From the NCBI GenBank assembly GCA_017548065.1, contig JAFYNQ010000070.1, forward strand, positions 1 to 64,000: DNA of 64,000 nt, written 5' to 3'. Position 1 is the stretch's first letter. Each line of letters starts with the position of its first letter. The position numbers were made by a program, and so were the translations under genes. A model generated the notes under the pieces. It saw only the letters and a list, made by a program, of their open reading frames with translations. It made no database searches and was not told the origin of the DNA. Shown one piece after another: positions 1 through 8,128 of the stretch. The DNA is from Oscillospiraceae bacterium. GTDB taxonomy: Bacteria; Bacillota; Clostridia; Oscillospirales; Oscillospiraceae.

Positions 1-70
1 AATAACGGTGATATGATACCAAACGAAAAGGGGCTTTGCCTCTGAGTATGATCAAAAAGGGGAGACCGTT

Positions 71-517
71 TTGAAAGAAAAAATGACTTCTGTTACCGTG
101 ACCTTGTGGGCGAACCGTTTGGTGGCGCTTTTGTTGGCACTGTTGTTATTTACTCTGCCTATGCTGCTGGACTGGTATTGTCAATATCGTGTGCTGACCG
201 ACTTGGAACGCACGGCTTTGACGGCTGCTTTTTATGGCTGCTCCGTCTTTGTAGGTCTTGCGTTGTGGAATATGGACTGTTTGCTGCGTGCCATTGCCGA
301 TGCCCAGGTGTTCGTACGGGAAAATGTGCGTCGGATCGGCGTTGTTCGCTGGTGCTGTGTGGCAACCTGCCTTATTTGTATTCCGGCGGCATTTTGTTAC
401 TATCCCTTGGTATTTCTCGTGATCATCATGGGCTTTCTGTCACTGGTGGTCAGTGTGGTGTGCCGTGTTATGGATGCAGCGGTGACCATTCGGGAAGAAA
501 ATGACCTTACGGTTTGA
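71..517 (+). CDS. DUF2975-type membrane protein
   Basis: A 148-residue integral membrane protein with about four hydrophobic segments (near residues 12-34, 47-66, 92-110 and 112-132). The size, the four-segment pattern and the small XRE-type regulator starting 11 bases downstream are typical of the DUF2975/HTH pair common in Firmicutes. No catalytic motif is visible and its biochemical role is unknown. The TTG start at 71 is preferred because a GGGGAG ribosome site lies about 7 bases upstream; an in-frame ATG at 83 would be too far from it. It begins a short run of genes with the regulator and the DUF4173 protein. Confidence 0.75.
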   Translation: MKEKMTSVTVTLWANRLVALLLALLLFTLPMLLDWYCQYRVLTDLERTALTAAFYGCSVFVGLALWNMDCLLRAIADAQVFVRENVRRIGVVRWCCVATCLICIPAAFCYYPLVFLVIIMGFLSLVVSVVCRVMDAAVTIREENDLTV

Positions 518-528
518 GGGAGGTAGCT

Positions 529-735
529 ATGTCCATTGTGATCAATTTGGATGTGATGCTGGCAAAGCGGAAGATGACTTCCCTGGAGCTGGCGCAGCAG
601 ATCGGCATTACCCAGGCAAATCTGTCTATTTTGAAAACCGGTAAGGCAAAGGCAATTCGCCTGAGTACCATGAATGAGATCTGCAGGATATTGCAATGTC
701 AACCCGGCGATCTGTTTGAATACGTGGAGGATTGA
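529..735 (+). CDS. XRE/Cro-family small HTH regulator (YozG-like)
   Basis: A 68-residue DNA-binding protein made almost entirely of one Cro/C1 helix-turn-helix (about residues 7-65; the two core helices are near ELAQQIGI and QANLSILKTG). The C-terminal CQPGDLFEY is typical of the small YozG-like regulators that accompany DUF2975 membrane proteins. The ATG at 529 is chosen because GGGAGG lies just upstream; an earlier TTG at 514 has no site. It lies between the DUF2975 gene and the DUF4173 gene, which start or end within a few bases of it, so the three are probably cotranscribed. The target is probably this operon, but that is inference. Confidence 0.85.
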   Translation: MSIVINLDVMLAKRKMTSLELAQQIGITQANLSILKTGKAKAIRLSTMNEICRILQCQPGDLFEYVED

Positions 736-737
736 TT

Positions 738-2249
738 ATGGAACCGAAAGAACCATGGGAGGATTATTACACTTGCCCGGATAAAAGGGAGGCTGAGCTT
801 GCATTTCCCACCGGGAAACGGGAATTCCTTTTCGGTGTGCTGCTCTTTCTGTCGGCACTGTGCCTTTGTAATTTTACTGTCTACGGTGGCTTTCATCTGG
901 GGTTTGCGCTGGGCGTTATCGCCAGTGTCCTTTGCAGCTTCTGTTACTTACTGGCGTCCGGACGGAAAATCGGCGGCTACAGCGGTAGCTTGCTTTTTCT
1001 GAGCGTGGTCATTGCCGCAGGCTTTGCCCGTTCGGATGACGGCTTTGTAAAATTCGTAATGGTTTGCTTCCTGCTTATTAGTGTGAACCTGGGTCTCTGC
1101 CTGCAGGCAGGGCAGAATCTGCGTTCCACCGGCTCTGTGGGGTCACTGCTGGATGCGCCCCGTGGACTGTTTATCTTTGGACTTGGAAATCTCTTTCCTG
1201 CCTTTCGTGGCATTGGGGAGCGCTTTCGCAATGGCGGCGCTGCGGTGAAGAAAAGCGGCGGTTTATTGCTGGGACTGTGCTTGTGTATACCGGTGCTGGC
1301 AGTTATGATCCCTTTGTTGATCAGTGCCGATGCGGCGTTTGACGGACTTGTGGGTCTGCTTCCGGAGTTTGAAGGGGAAGAACTGTTTGCCACATTGCTT
1401 TTTGGCAGTATTCTTTGGAGCATTCTCTATAGCCGTGGCACAGCTTTGCGCCACAGAGAAAAAAGTGAACATACACCACGCACCCCAAAGGGCATTCCTG
1501 CCATTACCGTAAATACGGTGCTGTGGGCTGTGTGCCTTCTGTACGGCGTGTACCTGCTCAGCCAGCTGGCCTATCTTTCCGGCGGCTTCGCCGGGATTTT
1601 GCCCAAGGGATATTCCCTTGCCCAGTATGCCCGTCGTGGTTTCTTTGAAATGGTCTGCCTTTGTGGTGTGAACCTGACGGTAACGGTGCTGTCCCTGGGA
1701 CTGGTAAAAAAAGAGGGAAATGCGCCCCTTATGAGTAGGCTGTTGTGCTTGTTCATATACCTTGTCAACCTGTTTTTGGTGGCAGCGGCAGGTGCAAAGA
1801 TGGTATTCTACATCAGCGCCTACGGCCTGACCCGTCTGCGTGTGCTGACAGAGATCATAATGCTGTTTATGGCGGTGACCACGGTGGTTTTGGGTGTGTG
1901 GCTCTTCGTACCGAAGCTGCCCTATATGCGTGCAGTGTTGCTGGCGGCGCTGATCATAGGTGCCGCTACACTTTGGGCAGATGTGGATACCTGCGTAGCC
2001 CGTTATAATGTCAATGCCTATCTTTCCGGCACTTTGGAGACTGTGGACATTGAACACCTGAAGAGCCTGGGTGACGGCGCACTGCCGTATATAAGACGTT
2101 TGGCAGAGGAAGCCCCGGATGTGGTTGTCAGCGGAAGGGCAAAAAGCTACCTGACAAAGGTAACAGAGTACGGCCCGAAGGATTTCAGAGATTGGAATTA
2201 TGTAAACCATAAAGCGCCGGCATACAGGTGGGTTTTGAATGAAAAATAA
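738..2249 (+). CDS. DUF4173/DUF4153-type polytopic membrane protein
   Basis: A 503-residue membrane protein with about 11-12 hydrophobic segments and a C-terminal soluble tail (about residues 425-503) containing ADVDTCVARYNVNAYLSG, LGDGALPYIRRLAEEAPD and a final DWNYV. That tail is characteristic of the DUF4173 family. The biochemical function of the family is not established; members are often next to small HTH regulators, as here. The ATG at 738 follows GGAGG at 726-730 with normal spacing; the TTG at 732 would sit directly on the ribosome site. Its start abuts the stop of the HTH gene, suggesting translational coupling. Confidence 0.8.
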   Translation: MEPKEPWEDYYTCPDKREAELAFPTGKREFLFGVLLFLSALCLCNFTVYGGFHLGFALGVIASVLCSFCYLLASGRKIGGYSGSLLFLSVVIAAGFARSDDGFVKFVMVCFLLISVNLGLCLQAGQNLRSTGSVGSLLDAPRGLFIFGLGNLFPAFRGIGERFRNGGAAVKKSGGLLLGLCLCIPVLAVMIPLLISADAAFDGLVGLLPEFEGEELFATLLFGSILWSILYSRGTALRHREKSEHTPRTPKGIPAITVNTVLWAVCLLYGVYLLSQLAYLSGGFAGILPKGYSLAQYARRGFFEMVCLCGVNLTVTVLSLGLVKKEGNAPLMSRLLCLFIYLVNLFLVAAAGAKMVFYISAYGLTRLRVLTEIIMLFMAVTTVVLGVWLFVPKLPYMRAVLLAALIIGAATLWADVDTCVARYNVNAYLSGTLETVDIEHLKSLGDGALPYIRRLAEEAPDVVVSGRAKSYLTKVTEYGPKDFRDWNYVNHKAPAYRWVLNEK

Positions 2250-2580
2250 GTCGCAGAGAATTTGCAAGAAAATATTTGCAGTGATGATCATTGTTACGCT
2301 GCTGTCAATGCTGATTCTCCCCGGCATGGTATTTGCATGGGAGAAAAGCGACGGCGATGCGTTCCTTGACGGCATGTTTGCGGCGTGGACGTTTATTTTG
2401 CTTCTTGTTATGCTTGCCCACGAAATTGTATATTATAATGCGCTGAATTACTTTCTTGGGGATGCGACAACAAAAACAAAAAGAAAGTCTGTCCTTTTTG
2501 CGTTGCTCTTCCTGGTAAATACGGTTTTTGTTGTTCTGGAGACGCTCTGTATATTAAATTTATTTTTCAGTATCTATTAA
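2239..2580 (+). CDS. Small membrane protein of unknown function
   Basis: A 113-residue protein that I do not recognise. It has a hydrophobic N-terminal segment (about residues 12-32), a second one (about 47-66) and a third (about 87-110), separated by charged loops, consistent with a three-helix membrane protein. The start overlaps the end of the DUF4173 gene by 11 bases and a strong hairpin terminator follows the stop, so it appears to be the last gene of that unit. It may be an accessory of the upstream membrane protein, but nothing in the sequence proves it. Confidence 0.6.
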   Translation: MKNKSQRICKKIFAVMIIVTLLSMLILPGMVFAWEKSDGDAFLDGMFAAWTFILLLVMLAHEIVYYNALNYFLGDATTKTKRKSVLFALLFLVNTVFVVLETLCILNLFFSIY

Positions 2581-2587
2581 CAGAAAG

Positions 2588-2624
2588 AGCCGCTGCGAGA
2601 ACATTCTCACAGCGGCTTTTCTTA
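2588..2624. terminator. Intrinsic terminator between converging genes
   Basis: The arms AGCCGCTG-GAGAA and TTCTCACAGCGGCT form a stem of about 13 pairs over a short loop and are followed by TTTTC. A-rich sequence precedes the left arm, so it can serve both the plus unit ending at 2580 and the minus gene ending at 2622. Confidence 0.8.
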
Positions 2625-3035
2625 TGTCTTCTTTATAAATTTTTCCTTGCACTTGGGGCAGGTGATGGCGATCTTGCCTTTGCCACGGGGGACACGAACG
2701 GGCTGACGGCAACGGGGGCAATCAAAATAACGATGCTCCTTGTCCTTCAGCCGCTCCAGCATCCGCAGATACTTTCTGTTTTCTTCGTAGCGCTTGTAAA
2801 TATTCCGGGAGAGGAAGCGGAATATCGCCCAACCCAAAATTCCGTAATAGACCACCAGCAGCAGAAGCTTTATCCCGGCAACCGGGATCAGCAGACTGAT
2901 GATATAGGCAGCAAGGGAGACCCACACCAGTGTAATATTCAGTTTATCACCGCCGTATCGGCCATCCATAAAGCGCAGGAAACCTGTTTTTATACGCTGA
3001 CCCATCTGACGCAGCCAATTGCCAAAGCTACCCAT
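2622..3035 (-). CDS. Small membrane protein with C-terminal zinc ribbon
   Basis: A 137-residue protein with two adjacent membrane segments (about residues 34-56 and 58-76), a basic linker, and a C-terminal CPRC...CPKC zinc ribbon (Cys 106, 109, 126, 129). The linker between the cysteine pairs carries QPVRVPRGKGKIAI, a pattern common in small Firmicutes zinc-ribbon membrane proteins of unknown function. The start is set at 3035 because AAGGAGT lies 6-7 bases upstream; a longer reading from 3074 has no site. Monocistronic, facing away from the DnaD operon. Confidence 0.75.
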   Translation of the reverse strand: MGSFGNWLRQMGQRIKTGFLRFMDGRYGGDKLNITLVWVSLAAYIISLLIPVAGIKLLLLVVYYGILGWAIFRFLSRNIYKRYEENRKYLRMLERLKDKEHRYFDCPRCRQPVRVPRGKGKIAITCPKCKEKFIKKT

Positions 3036-3216
3036 AAAATACTCCTTTGTTGTATTGGTTGTATTATATGCCAAAGCCGGAAGGCTTGCAAGAGGAAAAT
3101 GGAAAATTCACAGAACTTTTACAGTGTCTTGTGTCATTGTGCAAAAAAATCCACAATATACTGTGTTGTACCAAAAAACGGGCAATTTTTTCTCCAAAAA
3201 CTTTTGTTACTCTTTG

Positions 3217-3245
3217 TTGTGCAGGAGGAAAAGGTGTGCTATAAT
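3217..3245 (+). promoter_or_regulatory. Predicted SigA promoter of the DnaD operon
   Basis: TTGTGC (3217-3222), a 17-base spacer and TATAAT (3240-3245), preceded by TGC to give an extended -10. The only clear promoter between the divergent zinc-ribbon gene and the DnaD gene. Confidence 0.6.
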
Positions 3246-3276
3246 GACAAAAAGTATGCGTATATAAGGAGAAGCT

Positions 3277-4158
3277 ATGATTACCGCAGATGTAAACATT
3301 GAAAAAGCTGATGTGCAAAAGCTGCTGGCAACTGCCAGCGGTGATGCGGCAATGCTGTATATATACTTAAAAAGCGGAAACGACCCGGAGAAGGCAGAGG
3401 AAGCCCTTCGCATGAACCACACCCGAATGACCTGCGCAGCTGCTACGCTGCGGCAACTGGGTTTGTGGCAGGAGGAGAAGAAGACCTATGTTCCCGGTGA
3501 GCGGCCTGCCTATACCGAGGCAGATGTGATCCAGGCTATGGAAACAGACCGGGATTTCCGCAATCTCTTTGGAGAGGTGCAGCGGCAGCTTGGCCGCCCC
3601 CTGAACACAGAGGAAATGAAGATCGTCCTGGGCTTTGTCAACTATTTGGGCCTTCCCGGGGACGTGATCTGTGTTCTGATCCATTACTGCATTGACAGAG
3701 CAAGAAAAAAGGGAAATCTGTACAGACCGTCCCTTCGCACCATTGAGCGTGAGGCCTATGCCTGGGCAGACCGTGGCATTGATACCATGGAGGAGGCAGG
3801 CGCCTTTATCCAGGCGCAGAATTTCCGCAACTCCCAGCTGGGAGAATTGATGCGCAGATTGCAGATCCACGGCAGAAAGCTTACCCCCGGCGAGGAGAAA
3901 TATGCCGTTAAGTGGCTGGAGGCAGGCTTTGACATGGATGTGATCGCCATGGCCTATGAGCGTACCTGCCTGAACACCGGCGGTCTCAACTGGGCTTACA
4001 TGAATAAGATCCTGACACGCTGGAAGGAAGCCGGTCTTCTCACAGTGGAGCAGGTGAAAAACGGAGATAAAAAGCAGACTACACCCGTGGGCGCCACCGG
4101 CGGATTGGGTGAAGCGGAGCTTGCCAATATCAAGCGTCTTCTTGGGGAGGGAAAGTAA
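3277..4158 (+). CDS. dnaD: DnaD-domain replication initiation protein
   Basis: A 293-residue protein with two DnaD-like (DnaB_2) helical modules. The first covers about residues 90-170 (DFRNLFGEVQRQLGRPL...EEMKIVLGFVNYLGLP). The second covers about 187-262 and ends in YMNKILTRWKEAGLLT, which carries the Y-x3-I-x3-W type motif of the family. DnaD proteins remodel origin DNA and help load the replicative helicase. The next gene, starting one base after the stop, encodes a DnaC/DnaI-like loader ATPase, which supports a helicase-loading role. GGAG lies just upstream of the ATG at 3277. A role as primosomal rather than phage DnaD is inferred from the chromosomal context. Confidence 0.88.
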   Translation: MITADVNIEKADVQKLLATASGDAAMLYIYLKSGNDPEKAEEALRMNHTRMTCAAATLRQLGLWQEEKKTYVPGERPAYTEADVIQAMETDRDFRNLFGEVQRQLGRPLNTEEMKIVLGFVNYLGLPGDVICVLIHYCIDRARKKGNLYRPSLRTIEREAYAWADRGIDTMEEAGAFIQAQNFRNSQLGELMRRLQIHGRKLTPGEEKYAVKWLEAGFDMDVIAMAYERTCLNTGGLNWAYMNKILTRWKEAGLLTVEQVKNGDKKQTTPVGATGGLGEAELANIKRLLGEGK

Positions 4159-5148
4159 ATGCCTTACAGTGCCAGTGTTATAAAGCGCGCTCGTTTGCGC
4201 TTTGATGAGAGAAAAACAGAAAAAGCGGCACGTTACCGCAAAAATCTGCAGGAGGCCTATGCTCAGGTACCCCGTCTGCGTGAGATTGACAGGATTTTAA
4301 GCGGCAGCATGGCAAGAGTGGCCCAGGCGGCATTTGCCGGCGGCGCAGATGCAGCCCGTATGATGGAGGAGCTGAAGCAGGAGAACCTTGCGCTGCAGTG
4401 TGAGTACGGCGCCCTGGTGCAGGCGAATTTCGGAGAGGGCTTCTTGGATAATTCTCCCGTCTGCAGCCTTTGCGATGATAACGGCTATATCGGCAGCACC
4501 ATGTGTCGCTGTATGGCACGGCTTTGCCTGGAGGAGCAGCGCAAGGAAATTGCTGACCTGACCACCGGCGCAGAGCGTTTTGAGGCCTTCCGCCTGGAGT
4601 ATTATACCGATCGTATTGACCGTGACCTGGGAACCAGTCCTCGGTATATCATGGAGAAAAACCTGGAATACTGCCGCCATTATGCTGCTACCTTTGGACA
4701 GAAGAGCGGCAACCTGCTGTTTGTGGGCGGTACCGGTCTGGGCAAGACCTTCCTCTCTGCCTGCATCGCCAATGAGGTGACAGAGAAGGGGTGGTCTGTG
4801 GCATACGAAAGCGCACCCCGGCTGTTTTCCAAGCTGGAAAAGGAGCGGTTCAATTCCGATGAGGAGAGCCACCGCCAGGCAGAGGATCTGCTGCAGGCAG
4901 ACCTGCTGATCATTGATGACCTGGGCACAGAAATGCCCGGCAACTTTGTGACAACGGCGCTGTACAGCCTGGTAAACGAGCGACTGCTGACAGGCAAGCG
5001 TATGATTATTTCCACAAACCTCACCGTTGGCGAGATCGCCAAGCGGTATTCGCCCCAGATCGCATCCCGTCTCCAGGGCAGCTTCCGTGGTTTGACCTTT
5101 GTGGGCGAGGATATCCGTGTGATGATGAGCAGAGGAGCGAGATTTTGA
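4159..5148 (+). CDS. DnaC/DnaI-like helicase loader ATPase
   Basis: A 329-residue AAA+ protein. Residues 1-130 hold an N-terminal helical region with a CSLC...CRC zinc-like cluster (Cys 102, 105, 116, 118). The ATPase core follows: Walker A GGTGLGKT at 190-197, Walker B LLIIDDLG at 249-256, sensor 1 near MIISTN, and an arginine in SRLQGS. The N-terminal cysteine cluster separates it from IstB transposition ATPases and fits DnaI-type loaders, which place the replicative helicase on single-stranded DNA. It follows dnaD directly and overlaps the next gene by 4 bases (TTGA). Confidence 0.87.
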   Translation: MPYSASVIKRARLRFDERKTEKAARYRKNLQEAYAQVPRLREIDRILSGSMARVAQAAFAGGADAARMMEELKQENLALQCEYGALVQANFGEGFLDNSPVCSLCDDNGYIGSTMCRCMARLCLEEQRKEIADLTTGAERFEAFRLEYYTDRIDRDLGTSPRYIMEKNLEYCRHYAATFGQKSGNLLFVGGTGLGKTFLSACIANEVTEKGWSVAYESAPRLFSKLEKERFNSDEESHRQAEDLLQADLLIIDDLGTEMPGNFVTTALYSLVNERLLTGKRMIISTNLTVGEIAKRYSPQIASRLQGSFRGLTFVGEDIRVMMSRGARF

Positions 5149-5795
5149 AAAAGGGAATTATCTTTGATTTGGACGGCACTCTGCTGGATAGCCTGGAGGA
5201 TCTCCATCGCTGCACCAATCATATTCTGCGGCAGTTCGGTTGCCCGGAGAGAAGCCTGCAGGAGATCCGTCAGTTTGTGGGCAACGGCGCCAAGCAGCTG
5301 ATTCGGCTGTCTTTGCCCGGAAAAGCGGATGACCCGGAGCTGGACACCGTTTTTGAAGCCTATCAGACCTATTATAATGCCACCTGCAATGAGGGCAGCA
5401 CCCATGCTTACCCCGGTGTTTTGGAGGCGCTGGCAGCAATTCGGGAGAAATACCCCGTGGCTGTGGTGTCCAACAAGCCGGATGAGGCGGTGCGTGCCTT
5501 GTGCCGGGACTTTTTCGGCGATATCTATGCACTGGGTGTTACCCCGGACTGCCCCCGAAAACCTCACCGTGCCATGGTAGACCGTGCCATGGAGGCCATC
5601 GGCGTAGATACCTGCGTGTATGTAGGCGACAGCGAGGTGGATGTGGAAACCGCAAAAAATGCCGACGTTCCTTGCCTTTCTGTGCTTTGGGGCTTCCGTG
5701 ATAAGGAAATTTTGGAGCAGGTAGGGGCAAAGCATTTCTGCCACCGGGCAGAAGACCTGCTGCCCATGCTGGAAAAACTGATGGAGGCGGACTGA
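5145..5795 (+). CDS. HAD-family phosphatase, phosphoglycolate phosphatase-like
   Basis: A 216-residue haloacid-dehalogenase hydrolase of the Gph/PGMB subfamily. Motif I is DLDGT (Asp8, Asp10), motif II is VVSNKP, and motif III/IV is GDSEVDVETAKNADV. A cap region (about residues 15-85) contains FVGNGAKQL, which is common in phosphoglycolate phosphatase-like members. The exact substrate cannot be read from the sequence. It starts at a TTG that overlaps the loader gene's TGA, with AGAGGAG upstream, so it is translationally coupled to the replication pair. Confidence 0.85.
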   Translation: MKKGIIFDLDGTLLDSLEDLHRCTNHILRQFGCPERSLQEIRQFVGNGAKQLIRLSLPGKADDPELDTVFEAYQTYYNATCNEGSTHAYPGVLEALAAIREKYPVAVVSNKPDEAVRALCRDFFGDIYALGVTPDCPRKPHRAMVDRAMEAIGVDTCVYVGDSEVDVETAKNADVPCLSVLWGFRDKEILEQVGAKHFCHRAEDLLPMLEKLMEAD

Positions 5796-5796
5796 G

Positions 5797-7185
5797 ATGG
5801 GAAGACGGCTGAATGCTGACAGAGCCTTCTACCGCAAGGTCTTTGCCACAGCATTGCCTATGATGGCGCAAAATGCCATTACCATGTTTGTGTCGTTGCT
5901 GGATAACCTGATGGTGGGCCAGCTTTCCACGGCGCAGATCGGCGGCGTCACCATTATCAACAACAACCTGATTTTTATTTTTAATATCTGCCTTTTTGGC
6001 GGTGTGGCAGGCGCCGGTATTTACACCACCCAGTTTTACGGCTCCGGCGACAATGACAGCATACGCTATGCATTCCGCTTCAAGCTGTACATCAGCCTGC
6101 TGCTGACGGCCATTGGCACGGCCATATTCCTGCTGTTTGGTGACAGCTTAATTGGTCTCTACCTGCAAGGTCAGGGTGATCCCCAGCTGGCAGCAGATAC
6201 CCTGCGCTATGCAAAGGAATATTTGGGCATCATGCTTTTTGGTCTGCTGCCCTTTGCGCTTACCACAGCCTATACCGGCACACTGAAGGTCTGCGGTCAT
6301 CCCACTGTTTCCATGGTGGCAAGTGCTTGCGCCACAGTGACCAATCTAGTGGGCAACTGGATTCTGATCTTCGGCAACCTGGGTGCGCCTGCCCTGGGCA
6401 TTACCGGTGCAGCCATTGCCACTGTGTTCTCCCGTTATGTGGAGTTCGGTATATTGGCGATCTGGGCGCATACCCACACAAAGGCTGCACCTTATGTGAA
6501 AGGACTTTTCAAGTCTCTTTACATCCCGGCAAGAATTTTGCGTGCCATTATGTCCAAAAGCGTGATGCTTTTGCTCAATGAGGCCATGTGGTCCTTCGGT
6601 ATGGCATTTCTGAACCAGTGCTACAGCGTATGGGGGCAGGATGTAAATGCTGCTTTGGGCATTTCGTCTACCATGTACAATATGGCATCGGTGTCCTTCA
6701 AGTCCCTGGGCGCAACTGTGGGAATCATAACGGGACAGATGCTGGGCGCAGACACAGAGGTGGGCGAGCTGCGAAAGGCCAATAGACGGATGACTGTGCT
6801 TTCCGTAATGGGCGGCGCACTGTTTGGCGGTGCGATCGCTGCCTTGTCCGGGGTCTTCCCCAAGCTGTTTGACACCACAGATTCTGTACGGGCGTTGGCA
6901 ACGGGACTGATCCTCATCGCCTCCTGCGATGTGCTGCTGCAGTCCTATATCTACCCCGTGTATTTCACCCTTCGCTCCGGCGGACAGACCACCGCAACCT
7001 TTCTGTTTGATTGCGGCTCGATCTGGGTGTTGAGTTTGCCACTGGCATTTGTGTTAAGCCGCTACAGCAGCCTTCACGTATTTGCTATCTACGGCATTGT
7101 TACCGGCGTGGATGTGATCAAGTGTATCGTGGGCAAATTTATGCTGGCAAAAGGCACCTGGATCCACAAATTAACTGTAAAATAA
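5797..7185 (+). CDS. MATE-family multidrug/metabolite efflux transporter
   Basis: A 462-residue inner-membrane transporter with about 12 hydrophobic segments and the MATE pattern: N-terminal ALPMMAQNAITMFVSLLDNLMVGQL, internal pseudo-duplication (NEAMWSFGMAFLNQCYSVWG after about residue 250), and MLGAD loops. MATE proteins export cationic compounds in exchange for Na+ or H+. It begins one base after the HAD gene stop, so the two are cotranscribed, and it is followed by a strong hairpin terminator. No substrate can be assigned. Confidence 0.9.
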   Translation: MGRRLNADRAFYRKVFATALPMMAQNAITMFVSLLDNLMVGQLSTAQIGGVTIINNNLIFIFNICLFGGVAGAGIYTTQFYGSGDNDSIRYAFRFKLYISLLLTAIGTAIFLLFGDSLIGLYLQGQGDPQLAADTLRYAKEYLGIMLFGLLPFALTTAYTGTLKVCGHPTVSMVASACATVTNLVGNWILIFGNLGAPALGITGAAIATVFSRYVEFGILAIWAHTHTKAAPYVKGLFKSLYIPARILRAIMSKSVMLLLNEAMWSFGMAFLNQCYSVWGQDVNAALGISSTMYNMASVSFKSLGATVGIITGQMLGADTEVGELRKANRRMTVLSVMGGALFGGAIAALSGVFPKLFDTTDSVRALATGLILIASCDVLLQSYIYPVYFTLRSGGQTTATFLFDCGSIWVLSLPLAFVLSRYSSLHVFAIYGIVTGVDVIKCIVGKFMLAKGTWIHKLTVK

Positions 7186-7186
7186 T

Positions 7187-7218
7187 AGACGGCACCATAA
7201 GGTGCCGTCTTATTTTTT
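7187..7218. terminator. Intrinsic terminator, MATE gene / lipid kinase
   Basis: AGACGGCACC and GGTGCCGTCT form a perfect 10-pair stem over an ATAA loop, followed by a T-rich run. It lies between converging genes and probably works for the plus strand, with an A-rich stretch that could also serve the minus strand. Confidence 0.85.
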
Positions 7219-8125
7219 ATGTACGCCAGGTTAGTCCCTTGGGGTAGAAGAAGCGGATTTTTTCTTCTGCCAGGCGCATTTCCACCACCTGGGCTGTACG
7301 CAGCTCACCATCCAGGTTGATGGGGGTGGGGGCATCGCAGCGGATGGTAATGCGGTCTGTGCGGAAGTGCCGCACCACATGGGGGATGGTCTTGTAAAGA
7401 CCGTTTTTATACTTGCCGATAAGACCGGGAACCTGAAGCAGGGAGACCTTCTTTACCAGCAAAACGTCCAGAAGTCCGTCTGTGGGGTCTGCCTCGGGAA
7501 CGGGGTTAAAGCCGCCGCCGTAAAATCTGCCGTTGCAGACGCAGATAAAGGTCTGTTCCGCATCCATCGTCTCGCCGTTGATCTCCACAACATAATGCTC
7601 TGCGATCCGTCGGAACAAATTCACAACGGTGGAAACCGCGTAGGCACGGAAACCGCTTAAAAGAGGAATGCGCTTATAATTGGAAACATCGGTGCCGATA
7701 CGGGCATCCAGTCCCACAGAGCAGATGTTCAGGGCAAGATCGTCATTGCAACGGATCATGTCAAAAACCGCTTCCTCCGGGTCAAGCAGCCGTTCTAATT
7801 GAAAAAAGGCCTTCGGGTCATCAAACAGCTTCACAAAATCGTTGCCGCTGCCGCCGGAGTACACGGTCACGGCTGCATTGGGAAAGCCTGCCGCACCGGC
7901 GGCCACCTCGTTGAGCGTTCCGTCACCGCCGCAGGCATAGAGCCGAACCTCTTCACCGGTCATGGCAGCTTCCCGGGCAATGCGTGTGCAGTCACCCGGC
8001 GCTGCGGATACGGCAATGCGATAGGAAAGACCCTTTGCAGTGCAGACCGATTCAATGGTCTTTGCGTATTCTTTTGTTCTGTCACGACTGCCGGCGGCAG
8101 GATTGATGATGAAAATATGGGTCAT
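7217..8125 (-). CDS. Diacylglycerol kinase-family lipid kinase (DagK/YegS-like)
   Basis: A 302-residue cytosolic or membrane-associated kinase. It has the family motifs NPAAGS at 8-13, the nucleotide-binding GGDGTLNEV at 66-74, and SGGSGNDF near 90. The C-terminal half carries YGGGFNPVPEADPTDGLLDV. DagK recycles diacylglycerol to phosphatidic acid; other members phosphorylate other lipids, so the substrate is inferred. Last gene of a minus-strand unit with queH and the THUMP methyltransferase; the gap to the latter is only 3 bases. Confidence 0.85.
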   Translation of the reverse strand: MTHIFIINPAAGSRDRTKEYAKTIESVCTAKGLSYRIAVSAAPGDCTRIAREAAMTGEEVRLYACGGDGTLNEVAAGAAGFPNAAVTVYSGGSGNDFVKLFDDPKAFFQLERLLDPEEAVFDMIRCNDDLALNICSVGLDARIGTDVSNYKRIPLLSGFRAYAVSTVVNLFRRIAEHYVVEINGETMDAEQTFICVCNGRFYGGGFNPVPEADPTDGLLDVLLVKKVSLLQVPGLIGKYKNGLYKTIPHVVRHFRTDRITIRCDAPTPINLDGELRTAQVVEMRLAEEKIRFFYPKGLTWRT

Positions 8126-8128
8126 AGA

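Noticed and set aside
1263..2375. 370-codon antisense frame opposite the DUF4173 gene
   Set aside because: No ribosome site or domain motif; composition typical of a shadow. The plus frame shows the expected membrane segments and the family tail.
3277..5148. Prophage-type DnaD/DnaC pair
   Set aside because: No phage structural, integrase or repressor genes nearby; the pair is followed by housekeeping-type HAD and MATE genes, and the DnaC-like protein has the cysteine cluster of chromosomal loaders.
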